Of a stretch of 64,000 bases of DNA, positions 29,256 through 40,479 are shown in pieces. The notes below the pieces were generated by a model. The model saw only the letters and a program-made list of their open reading frames with translations. It was not told the origin of the DNA and did no database searches. Location of the stretch: NCBI GenBank assembly GCA_025618425.1, contig CM046836.1:12383176-12447175 (forward strand), written 5' to 3'. The stretch is from Heliocidaris tuberculata. Taxonomy: Eukaryota; Echinodermata; Echinoidea; Camarodonta; Echinometridae. The position numbers and the translations under genes were made by a program. Every line of letters begins with the position of its first letter. Position 1 is the first letter of the stretch.

Positions 29256-29330
29256 GCGCGCGCATCCTCAGTCAGATATAGGTTGCTTAGAAACCGTCTC
29301 TCTTGGAGATCTGACTGAGGATGCGCGCGC
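29256..29330. repeat. Perfect hairpin with 22-base arms
   Basis: The left arm starts GCGCGCGCATCCTCAG and ends TCAGAT. The right arm at 29309-29330 is its exact reverse complement. The loop is 31 bases. About 80 bases upstream is TTCGACGCTCCCTGGCGTC followed by TTCTTCAGGAG; its inverse (CTGAAGAAGACGCC) resembles phrases I associate with Penelope-like element leaders, but that link is weak. Confidence 0.85.
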
Positions 29331-31161
29331 TTACAAAAAAATGATGGATATAATTATGCAGATGAGAAAAGAGTACTGTGCAATATATATATATATATAT
29401 TGCCTGTTTGACTATTTTAATGTTGAAATATAGTTGGGCGCGTGGAGCGCGCCACAAAAATTTGATAATACGAGCCTGAAAATGTCTTAGTTTGTACTGA
29501 AATTACATTTAATCTATTAATATTACATGGAATTATTGTTTATTTGAGATGGAAAATACATAATAATGATTGCAAATTACCATCTTTTATCAAAAAGTGC
29601 GGGTATATTTGTACAGGCCACCCCCCCCCCCCCCGTACATCAGAACTGGGAGGGGGGTTAATGCATACCCCCATCCCCTCCGGGATTTGCGCCATCGGAC
29701 TGTATTAATATATATATGTATATATATATTTTTTTTTTTAAGTCTTCCCAGATTTTCCAGTCTGCATTGCTGTGCAGGACCTCAGATGGCATGTGGCATC
29801 AACACAAACAGTCCAGTGAGACAAATAAGAATAAAATCTGGAGATTTATTACTTGAGATTGGTTCTTCAATGTTGAAGTACTATGTTGATAACCTAGGAA
29901 TTGGGTGTGCGCATGCTGTACAAATTTTAGTGATACATGTACACATTTTACAGCAATGAAGAATTATTCACTAAATATGATCTATATTATCTCCTCCCAT
30001 CCCTGAGATAACAATTCGCAAGTGTTTACATCATCACGAGTTATAAATCACAAATCACAAAAGAACACAAAAAAGGGAAAGTTCCTTAGATTCAGGAGTT
30101 CACAATCAAGGCCGATCAACAACAGTACCAATACCAGTTTTGCTGAAAATTCACAGGATTTAACAATCAACCACAGCATCTACTCATTAGGCAAAATAAA
30201 TAAGTTTTGTATCACAAAACTAGTCATGGTGCAATGTATCAGATTCAAGCGTTCCCAATCAACAACAAGAAAAAATATATCAAAAGTCCTCGGAGAAAAC
30301 AAACCTCCTCCCCCCCCCCCCCCCGAGCACCTGTCATTACCTTTGAATTTCGTGACTTTGACCTTTTTGTTGACTCTGACAGACCTTTGACCTTTTATGT
30401 GACTTTAAGTCTTGACCTTCACAACTTTAACCTTTATATGGACACATGAAGTTCACTTCTTGCGATGTACAACCATAGGGTAGGTGTAGGGAATACCAGA
30501 CCCTTAAGCACGTTTGCATAATTTGCATAAACATGAACACAGACACACACTAGTAAGGTTTACCAATGCTTTCAGCAACTCTTTTTATTTCTCAGGGTAC
30601 CGAAATAATGACAAAAATTTGTTTACCTAATGAAATAATCTCCTTAATGACGTCATAGGTAAATGGTCCATTATTCCCTACCCATGAAAGTAATACGAGA
30701 CCGCTACATTTTCAACCGAAATCTCAAATATTTGTTGAGGAAAATGATATTTCGTTGGAAATGTAAATACCAATAAAGAATTGTTTTTTGGAGAGTATGT
30801 TTCGGTTTCATCAAAATCTGTTGCAATTTTAACCAAATATTTTAGAGCATTTATCATCGGATAAATTTAATTACCATTTAAACGGCATTCAACATGTTCA
30901 ATGTGCCGTTACTTTTGCCTTTACATTTTGTTGTTGATGATTTTAAGTACATCAATACTGAACAATTGACAATGATAATTTTAAAGATTACAGAGAGTTG
31001 TAAAATGACATTGAAATACGTCTTAAAAAGAAAGATGTAAAATCATGACGTTAAAACAACTTAACACATCCAACCAAACTCTAGTAATCTCGCGGCCGAA
31101 CGGAGCGAACGGGCCCCGCCCGGCCCGTGCCGGCCACGGCGGGGATGCATGTCCCCACTAC

Positions 31162-32149
31162 CAGTGGCGGCACCAGGATTTTTAAAGTGGGGGGGGGGGG
31201 CAAATGGGGGGCAAAAGAAAATGTTGGGGGGGCAAGGGCGGACAAAAAAAATTTTGACACTTTTTGTAGTGAAAATGTACAGAATATTCGGCTATAAACC
31301 TACCCAGATATGAGGAAATTTTGAGCATCTAGCTGAACTGCCCGATTATAAAGAGGTGTTAGTTATATACTGCGAGCGAGCGGAGCGAGCGAGCAAAAAT
31401 TTTGACATTTTTCGTAGTAAAAATGTACAGAAATTACATATTCGGCTATAAAACTACCCCAATATGCATGAGGACATTTGAGCATCTTGCTGCCCGATTA
31501 TGAGGTGGTAGTTATTTATTGCGAACACTTTTTGTCGTGAAAGTGTACAGAAATTATATATTCAGCTATGAAACTACCCAGATATGAGGACATTTGAGCA
31601 TCTTGCTGCCTGATAATAAGGTGGTAGTTATACATTGCGAACGGGCAAAAATTTTGGAACTTTTTGTGGTGAAAATGTACAGAAATGATTATTTGGCTAT
31701 AAAACTACCCCAATATGAGGAAATTTGATCATCTCACGGCCTGATTATGTTGTGGGAGTTATAGGCCTGTATATTGCGAGCGAGCGAAGCGATCGAGCAA
31801 AAATTTTGACACTATTATAGTGGAAATGTACAGAAATTATTCAGCTATAAAACTACCCAAATATGAGGATATTTACACGAGCTGAGCGAACAAATTTGCC
31901 ACATGCCCCCCCCCCCCACCTTGATGCCGCCATTGCTTTCCAAGTTTCCGTTTTCTTTCTTTTTGCTTCTTTTCTCCATTCCTTTTTCACTTTTTTCTTT
32001 CCTTTTCTTTTCTTTTTCATTTTCCACCCTTTTATTTTTTTTCACTCCGAAAATTATTGGGGGGGGGGCAACTGGGGGGGGCAAAGCTTCTGACTGGGGG
32101 GGGGGGCAAATGCCCCCCCCCCCCATGCCTCCCCTTGGTGCCGCCACTG
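31162..32149. mobile_element. 988-bp hAT-like element with 8-bp target duplication
   Basis: Both ends read CAGTGGCGGCACCA inward, and the 8-base word CCCACTAC flanks each side (31154-31161 and 32150-32157). The 8-bp duplication and CAGTG-type ends are typical of the hAT superfamily. No transposase is encoded, so it is non-autonomous. Inward of each end is a G/C homopolymer. The interior is mostly a tandem array of a roughly 125-150-base unit. Confidence 0.9.
31247..31890. repeat. Tandem array of about five 125-150-base units
   Basis: The units start near 31247, 31395, 31521, 31647 and 31798. Each carries AAAAATTTTGACAC (missing in unit 3), GTGAAAATGTACAGAAATTA, ACTACCC, ATATGAGGA and GAGCATC. 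Two separate GCGAGCGAGCGGAGCGAGC-like words lie between units. Non-coding interior of the hAT-like element. Confidence 0.8.
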
Positions 32150-32572
32150 CCCACTACTTAATCAACTGCACTAGCGCCGAAAGTTTTTATCAATTAACCT
32201 GCAGCAGAGCTGCATTTATATATTTGGGCCAAGCAAAAATTATTTACCTATATGGATACTTGTGCTTTGGTATTGTCTAGAATGACGAGTTGCCTCGAAT
32301 GAGTGACTTGAAGTTGAATGATGCCGCGTGCAGCCTGCCTCCTCGAGGGTTGCAAGCATAGTTGCAAGACAGCGTACGTACGATCAAAAGTCGCATGCAT
32401 AAACCTATGCGTGCCGCGCCGCATATCTGATCTAGCATGGCAGTACAGTACTTAGGCCTACTTTGCGACGGAGAATGAAACAATGGGTAATGAATAGGGC
32501 CTACGCAGTATCTTGCATGATCAGGTCGGCAGAATTTCTGGGGGGGGGGGAAACGCCAAGAAAGACTGCGCC

Positions 32573-32620
<48 letters not shown>

Positions 32621-32676
32621 GGCGCCAAAAAGGGGGGGTCCGGACCCCCGCGACCCCCCCTCTGGATCCGCCTATG

Positions 32677-34806
32677 CTTAATGAACTTACAAGTGCACAT
32701 GACGCTAATGATTGGTTTGCAGTGTATAACACTAGTAAAATTAATGTTTCCTTTGATAATTTCATGGAATCATTATGTCCAATCTCAACTCTTCTATCCC
32801 ACTCCGCAAGCGCAATTTTTCAAATTATAAAAAATGTCCTAAACTCCACTGGATTACAAGATTTCTCCTGAGGTCCATCAACAAGAAAAGTAATCTCTTT
32901 TATAAGTACAGAAACAATCCAAACTTCCAAACCAAATCTAAGTATACTCGTTATCGTAACATATTAACAAGTTCGCTGCGACTTGCTAAAAAGAACTATT
33001 TTACATCTCAATTTTTATATTCACAAAGGTGATTAAAAAAAATACATGGAAAGTGATTAATGATGTTTTAAAAACAAAAAATGACCCTACGCCCATCTCT
33101 AAAATCTTGGTAAGCGAGACCCTTATACAAGATCCTCTCGAAATTGCAGAGGAATTTAACAACTATTTTGTAAACATCGGCCCAAATCTTGCCAAAAATA
33201 TTCCTGAACCTTACCTAAATTTTAAACACTTCTTAATAACGCGAAATCCTCACTCTTTGTTTTTAAATCCAATTTTAGAGTATGAAGTAATGGATATAGT
33301 AAACAACTTGAAAACAAACAAAAGTGCAGGATATGACGGTATAACAATTTTTTTACTTAAACAAATAATTGGAGAAATGGTGTCCCCTCTGACACATATT
33401 TTTAATCCATCTGTATCATATGGTATAGTACCTAACAAGACCAAAATTGCTAAGGTTATCCCAATTTTTAAAAAAAGGAAACGCTCAAGATACCGGTAAT
33501 TACCGCCCCATTTCGCTTTTAACTGGAAAAGTTAATCTACTCTCGTACAGTGCAGTTTCGTACAAACTTTAATATCCTATCTGATACACAATTTGGATTT
33601 AGACAAAACCACTCTACAACTCATGCTCTACTCATGTTCCTGGACAAAGTAGCCTATCCTATCGATAATAATTTTCATACTGTCAGTATATTTCTGGACT
33701 TCTCCAAGGCCTTTGACACTATTAACCATGATATCTTACTGTACAAATTATCCCATTATGGGATTCGAGGAAAGGCCTTGGAGTGGTTCAGAAGTTACCT
33801 TACGGATAGACAACAATATGTTAGTATCAATGGTCAGGATTCCTATCAACTACAGATATCTTGCGGTGTTCCTCAAAGATCTCTTTTGGGCCCCTTGTTG
33901 TTCATTCTTTACATTAACGACTTCCAGCATTCTTCTGAAATCATGTCATTTATTCTTTTTGCTGATAATTCTAATATATTTTATTCGCATCGCAACCCCA
34001 GACTCTTCTTAACACTGTTAATAATGAACTAAAAATGGTCCAAACTTGGATAAATGCTAACAAGTTATCTTTAAATGTCAAAAAAACGCACTTCATGCTC
34101 TTTAGTAATTCTCTAAAATCACTACCAGGAAATATAATTGTACAAAATACTAATTTAGATCAGGTCAAATCTACAAAATTTCTTGGCATTTATATTGACA
34201 GTGATTTGTCTTGGAAAGTACATGTGAATTATTTATGTAAACTATTGTCTAGAAACTCAGGTATTTTAAATAAACTAAAGCACGAATTTCCATGCCACAT
34301 CTTATCATCCTTATATTCTACTCTCATATTACCTTACCTTAATAACGGTATTCTTGCTTGGGGTAGCGGGGCGAAAACCCTAATTGACAAGATCTTAGTT
34401 ATCCAGAAACGAGCAATTTAAAATTAGAAACATTAATCATCCTGGGTTTCTTTCTCATACAAGTCCACTATTTATAAAGAACAAACTTTTACGTATTGCT
34501 GACATATATGCCCATAACATTGGAATATTTATGTACCATTTGTCCAAAAACGAAATACCTGCTGTATTTGCTACACTTCTTGTAAGAAATAGCACTATCC
34601 ACCAATACCCCACCCGTCAAAGTAGTCTCTTCCATCTTCCTCGTACAAGAACACTGTTTGCTCAAAGAAATATTACTTTTAGTGGTCCCAAGTATTGGAA
34701 TGACCTTCCAATTGAACTTACTAAATCTACCTCATATGTTTTCAGACGCAAGCTGAAATGTTATCTACTAAATGAATATGTAAAACAAGCAGAGGAAGAC
34801 ATCTGA
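32677..34806 (+). pseudogene. LINE linker and reverse transcriptase, broken
   Basis: After the insertion the frame resumes with LNELTSAHD, shifts near 32770 and runs to a stop at 33029-33031. The next frame carries NNLKTNKSAGYDGIT and AKVIPIFKK, then shifts near 33475 to NYRPISLL. Part of the palm (the usual FSKILEKLV region) is deleted near 33530. Next come DTQFGFRQNHSTTHAL, VSIFLDFSKAFDTINHD, CGVPQRSLLGPLLF and FADNSN. The catalytic FADD is therefore FADN, losing one metal-binding Asp. The C-terminal part has NANKLSLNVKKTHFMLF, KFLGIYIDSDLSWK, then a stop near 34419, a frame change and a conserved ending YPTRQSS, GPKYWNDLP, FRRKLKCYLL. At least five breaks make it non-functional. Confidence 0.9.
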
Positions 34807-36485
34807 TGCACTCATCAGTGCATCAGATGTTTTCCTCAACAGTTACGTGATAGAGTCATCTAATCCATTTATTTATCTCAAATTGTTAAAATTAAAATAT
34901 TGATGCCAACAGGATCATACTCAGAACGTTGAATTATTATTATTCATTATTTCCTACTTTTCTTTTTATTCATTCAATGTAATACCGAAATCTTGCCGTC
35001 ATATCTCAGCTCTTTTCGCTGAAGTGGTTAAATGTAATTACTATACGTAAAATCACGACAAAATTTCGGTATGACTCACGACTTTGCCATTGCGCATGGG
35101 TAGTATGTTCATTATAGCGATTATACAATTATCAATCTCATATCGATATCTATGCTCTTCCGTGCTTAAATCCATTCTTTTTCTTATTTGCACTTAAGTA
35201 TCCTTCGCTGATTATTCTTTCACATTTGATGAAACTTTAATAATACGTGTAGTTGATTTACTTAAACTTAACTATAACTGTTTCTTGTTCTTTTACACAA
35301 CCCTGTAAGACTTATATTTTATTACTCTCTGAAGCCTATAACCAACAAGCTCTGCTTTTACATTAGGCTCCTTCATATCCCCATTTCCAATTTTGTTAGT
35401 CATTCTTTTAAATTACGACAAGAACCGAAACTGATACAATATACTTTTTATGTACTCATGTTTATTACATAAACACTGTATTATTTTTTATCGTTATTAA
35501 TTCTTGTTAACAAAGCTACAACCGGCAATAATGTATTAACACTGAAATGTGAAATGTGAAGCGAACTTGAAGCGAACATGTATGTTTTAATCATGTTCAT
35601 ATTTCTTTTTTCTAAATAAATTATTCTAAGATGTTTTAAGAAACAGACATAGTAGTTATCATCCTTTGTAATTCTACACAAGCATCTAAAGGGATCCAAA
35701 TTGAATGGAGAAATAACTTGGTGTTATCACATGCTGTATAAATTGCTATTGTTAATATCTGAATAGTTGCTATCGACAGGTACGTTTGAGAGGTTTAATT
35801 TAAAGTGAGGTAGACCTTGTTAAAGGTTAAATGTTTAAGGTGGTTAAACCTTGACTTTTTAGAGGTTTAATTGAGGCAGACCTTGTTTAGGGGTATGTTT
35901 TACGGGTTATACTTGTTTAGGGGTTAAAATTTTCAAGAAAGCACGCGAAAATCCTTGAACAGGGTGTAAATTTGACCAATGGATAAAACTTGTTTAGCTG
36001 GGGTGGTTTGGAAAACCTGTGGTCGCGCTTGTGTACAACAATATACTTGAGTGCCCCCCCCCCCCCCCCCCCCGATCCACACACACACTGCATCATTCAG
36101 CTTAGGCTGATATTACCAACTAACATCAAAGAGATGTGTCAAAGACGGAACTTTTTACCTCTTTGCTCATCAAAATTTTCCTACACCAAGAATATACCAG
36201 TAAGCCAAAACTAGCATAGGGAACATGAAATCACCTGTATTTAAATGTCGAAACAAATTTTCTACGTGTCAATGGTACCGTTTACTGTTTCAATACAAAT
36301 ACGAGGTACATAATAAGGTCGGAGAGATGAATTGTCGGGATCAGTACGGACGTCTTGACCTTTTCGAGAAAATGCTACAGCCATGATTTATATCGCCATT
36401 ATGGTGTATAAGGTATCAGATATGGGATATTTTTATCACTGAAAGGGCACACTAATTTGCTCAACACAGCTTTGACATTACATCG
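34807..36485. other. Possible LINE 3' UTR, then unassigned
   Basis: AT-rich and non-coding. The first several hundred bases may be LINE 3' UTR, but I see no diagnostic tail. Around 35786-35935 the words GAGGTTTAAT, GTAGACCTTGTT and CTTGTTTAGGGGT recur imperfectly. A C run of about 20 lies near 36053. Confidence 0.4.
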
Positions 36486-36840
36486 ATACTGTTTCCTCCA
36501 TAGCGTTCACGAGAAGCGGATGAGAGCGAGCGAGATGAAATTATAGTAGTAAAAGAGAATGAGAGAGACAGGAAAAGTATCCAGATTGACGGAGACAGAG
36601 TAAGAGAGAGATGGAGAGAGAGATAGGGAAAGAGAGAGGGAGAGATAGGGGAGAGAAGGAGGATGTGATATTAAATACATGTAGTATAAGAAAATGAGAG
36701 AGAAAAATCACTATGGAGAGAAACGGAGAGATAAAATTCGAACAAAGATTTGGAGTGACTCAATTAATTTTAGTCACCTTATAGAGTAAGAGTGGTAGGA
36801 AAGATGAGAGATAAACAGAGAGAGAGAGAGAGAGAGAGAT
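36486..36840. repeat. Degenerate GA-rich array
   Basis: Repeated AGAGAGA and GGAGAGA words interrupted by unique bases, ending in a cleaner (GA)n stretch at 36818-36838. Confidence 0.7.
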
Positions 36841-39170
36841 GAATATACCATAAGTGGAAAGTCAGAGCAGTTAAAAGCTTTTCATTATATACAAAACGAC
36901 TGCTTTGCTAATAACCCTTGTACTAAAATAGTACCTCACTCTCTTCAATAAATGCCAGCTGCCAATTGTAGACCGGAGAAGACCCCTTTGAACGAGTAGC
37001 AGCCATTTGTTTAATATGATATGTGAGGTGTCTGGATTAATTTGAGAGGTGTTAAATCGTTATATCCAAACCAAATGAGCGCAAGATAAAACCAGTTAGT
37101 CAAATTGACCATTCAAGAAATACGAGACGAAATGGTGGAAGGCCTGTAATGAGTACGAAGGCAGATAGAGGGATGTGCATGGGGTGACACATCTACCCCC
37201 GTAAGTATTTCATTTGTTTATTTGTTTTGCTTTTTAAATATTCTTTTCCTGAATGTCGAATAAATTTGAAAATCTGAGAACCCTTTTCTCCCTTCCTATC
37301 AGCTAATTTAAACTTCTTTGAAAGGCTGAATACCTTTATTTATCCTTTTCTTTCTTTCTTTTTCTTTTTCTTTTCTTTTCTTTCTTTCTTTTTTTTTTGT
37401 TGGGGGGGGGGTACTTGTCGGAATATATGGTACATTTGGTCCGACAACACCTCCAGACATTCGAAATTACTCCACTGAACGTAAGAAGCAATACTGATAT
37501 TAAACACCGTTTATCTGATATCTGTGCACTGTCATGCAATAAGTAATCAATAAATTTTTGAAGTTTCTGAAATGTGTAACTGCGGAACATTACAAACGAA
37601 AATTTCGCACTTGCAAATTTCTTAACTCACTTTGAATTGTGGAATGGCATGGTATTGTTGTGGTGTATGTTAGATACAGGTTTCAATTATTTTGTTTTTA
37701 ATGTGATAACGATCTTTACTGTACACAAATCAAATATTAAAATAACCCTCAAGATTAATAAGGAAAGAAAAATCTCGTTCAAAATGAAGATTTACTCCTA
37801 GTATGACAGATTTACAGCTGCAGAGCAAACATTATTCTACAATAGTCCTCTTTTTTTTTACAAATCGTGATTGGTATGCTCCCCAAATGGAAACAGTGCA
37901 GAAAGGTAATTTTTCTACTTCACAATGACTTTTCATGTATAAACTTCTAAGGGTCTTAACTTGCAAAAGAATGTTCCTTTTGGAAGGTGGAATAATTTCA
38001 TGCAGTTTGTGATGAAATTTTATTTAAACTTTTATTTTCTCCTATCAGTTACAAGAAGCAGGCAGCAAGATAAATTCTTTTCAGTTACTCATCTTTTCAG
38101 TTTTAGCATCTGCAGATGGTTGTCTTTACCTACACAAACAAATCATCATTGTAATAGACGAGATTGTAAAGTCAAAGAATCAATGCTGCCATTAATGTGC
38201 GAGGGAGTGTAGCGACCGAGCGAAAGGCATTGAATATTAGAGCAAACATTGGCAAAAGAAAGCTTTTATTTTTTACATTGTTTAACATCAAATCATATTT
38301 CTTGTCTTGCGAGGGGCCCCTCTGAGGGGACAGAACACATTTAGATTGAATCCTGCATTGTTGAAACCTTGCATTTCACATCACTAGAAAATGATTCGTA
38401 ATACCCCTATCCTCCCCCTCCTTTGATAGTAGGAAAAATCTGACACCTCGCTTGTTCGAAAGCTGATTCAAATTCAAATTCGTATTTATTTCATTTCCAA
38501 CAGAAAGAAAAGACAATGGCATTACAGATATTATTACAGAAAATATGAAAAATATATGTACACATTTTTTGTTATTTTTATTTTTATTTTTTTTATTGAT
38601 CGCAATACTGCAAATTTTATTGGCTTGTGTGTGTGTGTGTGGGGGGGGGGGAGCGGGGAGGGGGTAGGGGGCAAATTATACGATAGACAGGGTTTCTAAA
38701 TGTTAAGAAACATGGCGTCTAATAATAAAGTATAGGGACCGTAGTGATCGAGTCAGAAAATCTTCGATTTTTAAATGCTGAATGTTTGCATATAATTATA
38801 AGATCACTGATAAGGGAGCTTATTATACATCGTTGTAATGCTAAATCATAACATGTAATTTTTTTTTCTGGCGAGGGGACGGGGGGTGCCCCCTTTTTGA
38901 AAGATTGGTGGGGGAAATGCCCCATCTGCTTCCCCCTTCCGGTGCCTATGGTAAAGTAAAGTAGTAATATTCCCGACATTATATGGATTTTTGAATGTAC
39001 ATGCCATCCCTAGATAGGTTCCCAGCCAGTTTATGCGAGTTTTTAGAGTTTTTGACCCTTTCTGCCACGTGAGGGCAGCGATCGAATCTCTTTGCAAAAA
39101 CCACTGAACTCTGAACTCTGAACACTGAACTCATTTCTAAGAATGGAAAATTGTCACTTATTCAGAAGTG
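36841..39170. other. Unassigned region with G/C tracts
   Basis: Contains a TTTC/poly-T stretch ending in G10 near 37402, a (GT)n-poly-G tract at 38625-38650, and a GGGTGCCCCCTTTTTGAAAG segment near 38884 that resembles the G/C-tract element ends. No gene recognised. Confidence 0.4.
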
Positions 39171-39176
39171 GTGAAG

Positions 39177-39440
39177 GGCACTCATCAGATTTGAAAAAGA
39201 GCACTTAACAAGAGGGGAAAAGGGGACTTAATGGAAAGGAAAGGGGGAACTTATCAGAAGAATAGGGGCACACATCAGATTTGAAGAGGGGCACTTATTA
39301 TGATTGGGAAAGGGACTTAAATGGAAAGAAAAAAAGGGTACTTATTAGAAGGGGAAAAGAGCACTTATAAAAGAGAAAATGGTACACTTATCATAGTGAA
39401 GAGGAGCACCTTTTCAAAAGTAAAAAGGGGCACTTTATTG
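39177..39440. repeat. Degenerate minisatellite, GGGGCACTTATCAG-type unit
   Basis: Roughly ten imperfect units of about 25 bases. Each combines GGGGCACTTAT (or GGGACTTAA) with CAGATTTGAAGA, AAAAGG or ATGGAAAGG. Non-coding. The G-rich end on the right (GGCCACTGTGCCCCCTCC at 39463) suggests it may belong to a larger worn DNA element. Confidence 0.65.
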
Positions 39441-39871
39441 GTGCTAGTAAAATTGGGTTGGGCCACTGTGCCCCCTCCTCCATCCAAGGGTGGCCTCTGG
39501 TAAAAATGACATGTTTGTATCAGTACATATTGGTAGGCTGCCCTATGTTTCATCCTTTCTTTCCCGTGGGTTGTCAAATAATCACAGCATATTGCTCTAT
39601 AATAGGTAATGAGCAGTGACAAAATACAATAAATGAAGCTAAATTTTGTTGAAGTTGCAATCCTCTCAATGTATTATCTGTGTTGATACAACTGTTATGG
39701 TAACTGCTGTTTAAAGTAACAAGTAACAATGTCGGATATAAAGTACAATGAACTACATGTATACGTGGAAAAAGGACTTCGAAAAACGTATTCCCGTTTC
39801 TGGTTCGTTTATTCTTGTTCAACATTGAAATGTTGGATTTTGTTGATGTGTGACCTCCAAATTTACTGTAG

Positions 39872-39983
39872 GGGGGTGGCGACCAAAAAAAAAAAAATTC
39901 GCCAGCCTTCCAAAAGTCGCTCAGTGGGGGGGGGGGGGGGGGGGGGGTTATGGGGTCCAGTTTCCCTCCATAATTCTCTGACA

Positions 39984-40014
<31 letters not shown>

Positions 40015-40141
40015 GGTTTTCTGGTCGAAAAGGGGGGGGGCACAATCGCAATTAGGAGGGGCACAATGCATTGTTTTCCCTCAAAAGGGGGGGGGGGGGG
40101 CGCACGGGCCGGGATTGCCCCCCCCCCTAAATCCGCCACTG
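39872..40141. mobile_element. Partial G/C-tract element, copy 2
   Basis: Homologous to 22966-23237 across TTCGCCAGCC, CCAAAAGTCGCTCAG, GGGGTCCAGTTTCCCTCC, CTGACAAGCAAAA and GGGCACAATGCAT, closing with AAATCCGCCACTG. It carries a 20-base G run, an A run of about 26 and further G/C runs. No target duplication was seen, so the left end is probably lost. Confidence 0.65.
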
Positions 40142-40479
40142 GCATTCAGGACTTGCGTTTGATTTTAAGAGTTACGTTTAAACGCATCTCTTTGTGCAAC
40201 GGGCCCCAGAGCACGTATGTTTGCTCAGCTCACTTCGTGGGAGGGACCATTTTGAAATATGAATTAGAGAATCACTGAACCGGTTCAATGAGCACCGGTA
40301 CCGCCGGGACTGATTAGCATCTATAATTACTCCTTTCCATGCGCTAATGAGTAAAAATACCCCACAAAATCTGAAAATGCTCAAAATGGTCTAGAATCCT
40401 TTTTGGACATGTTTCAGCCATTTTAAGCATTTGAAACTTTTCTGCGCGTGTGCGAATGCGCGCGCGTCAATAACCGACT

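Larger units (their letters stand above)
28950..32676. mobile_element. 3.7-kb non-autonomous DNA element inserted in the LINE
   Basis: The left end reads CAAGGGCGGATCCAG. The inverse of the right end reads CATAGGCGGATCCAG, so 13 of 15 positions agree. CTTAA is present immediately outside both ends (28945-28949 and 32677-32681) and lies inside LINE coding sequence, which fits a short target duplication. The TTAA core could point to a piggyBac-type mechanism, while the termini look like worn hAT ends, so superfamily is unresolved. No transposase frame is seen. The interior holds (TA)n tracts, a perfect 22-base-arm hairpin at 29256-29330, poly-C/G tracts, TGACCTTTG-like repeats at 30350-30430 and a complete hAT-like element at 31162-32149. 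Confidence 0.75.
27900..34806 (+). mobile_element. Dead LINE split by a 3.7-kb DNA element
   Basis: A non-LTR retrotransposon with an apurinic-type endonuclease upstream of a reverse transcriptase, the layout of the Jockey/CR1/L2 superclade. The clade itself is not assigned. Removing the insertion at 28950-32676 brings together the endonuclease part and the linker/RT part. Several frameshifts and stops show it is inactive. The true 5' boundary is not visible and no clear 3' tail was recognised after the last stop, so the 3' UTR may extend past 34806. Confidence 0.85.
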
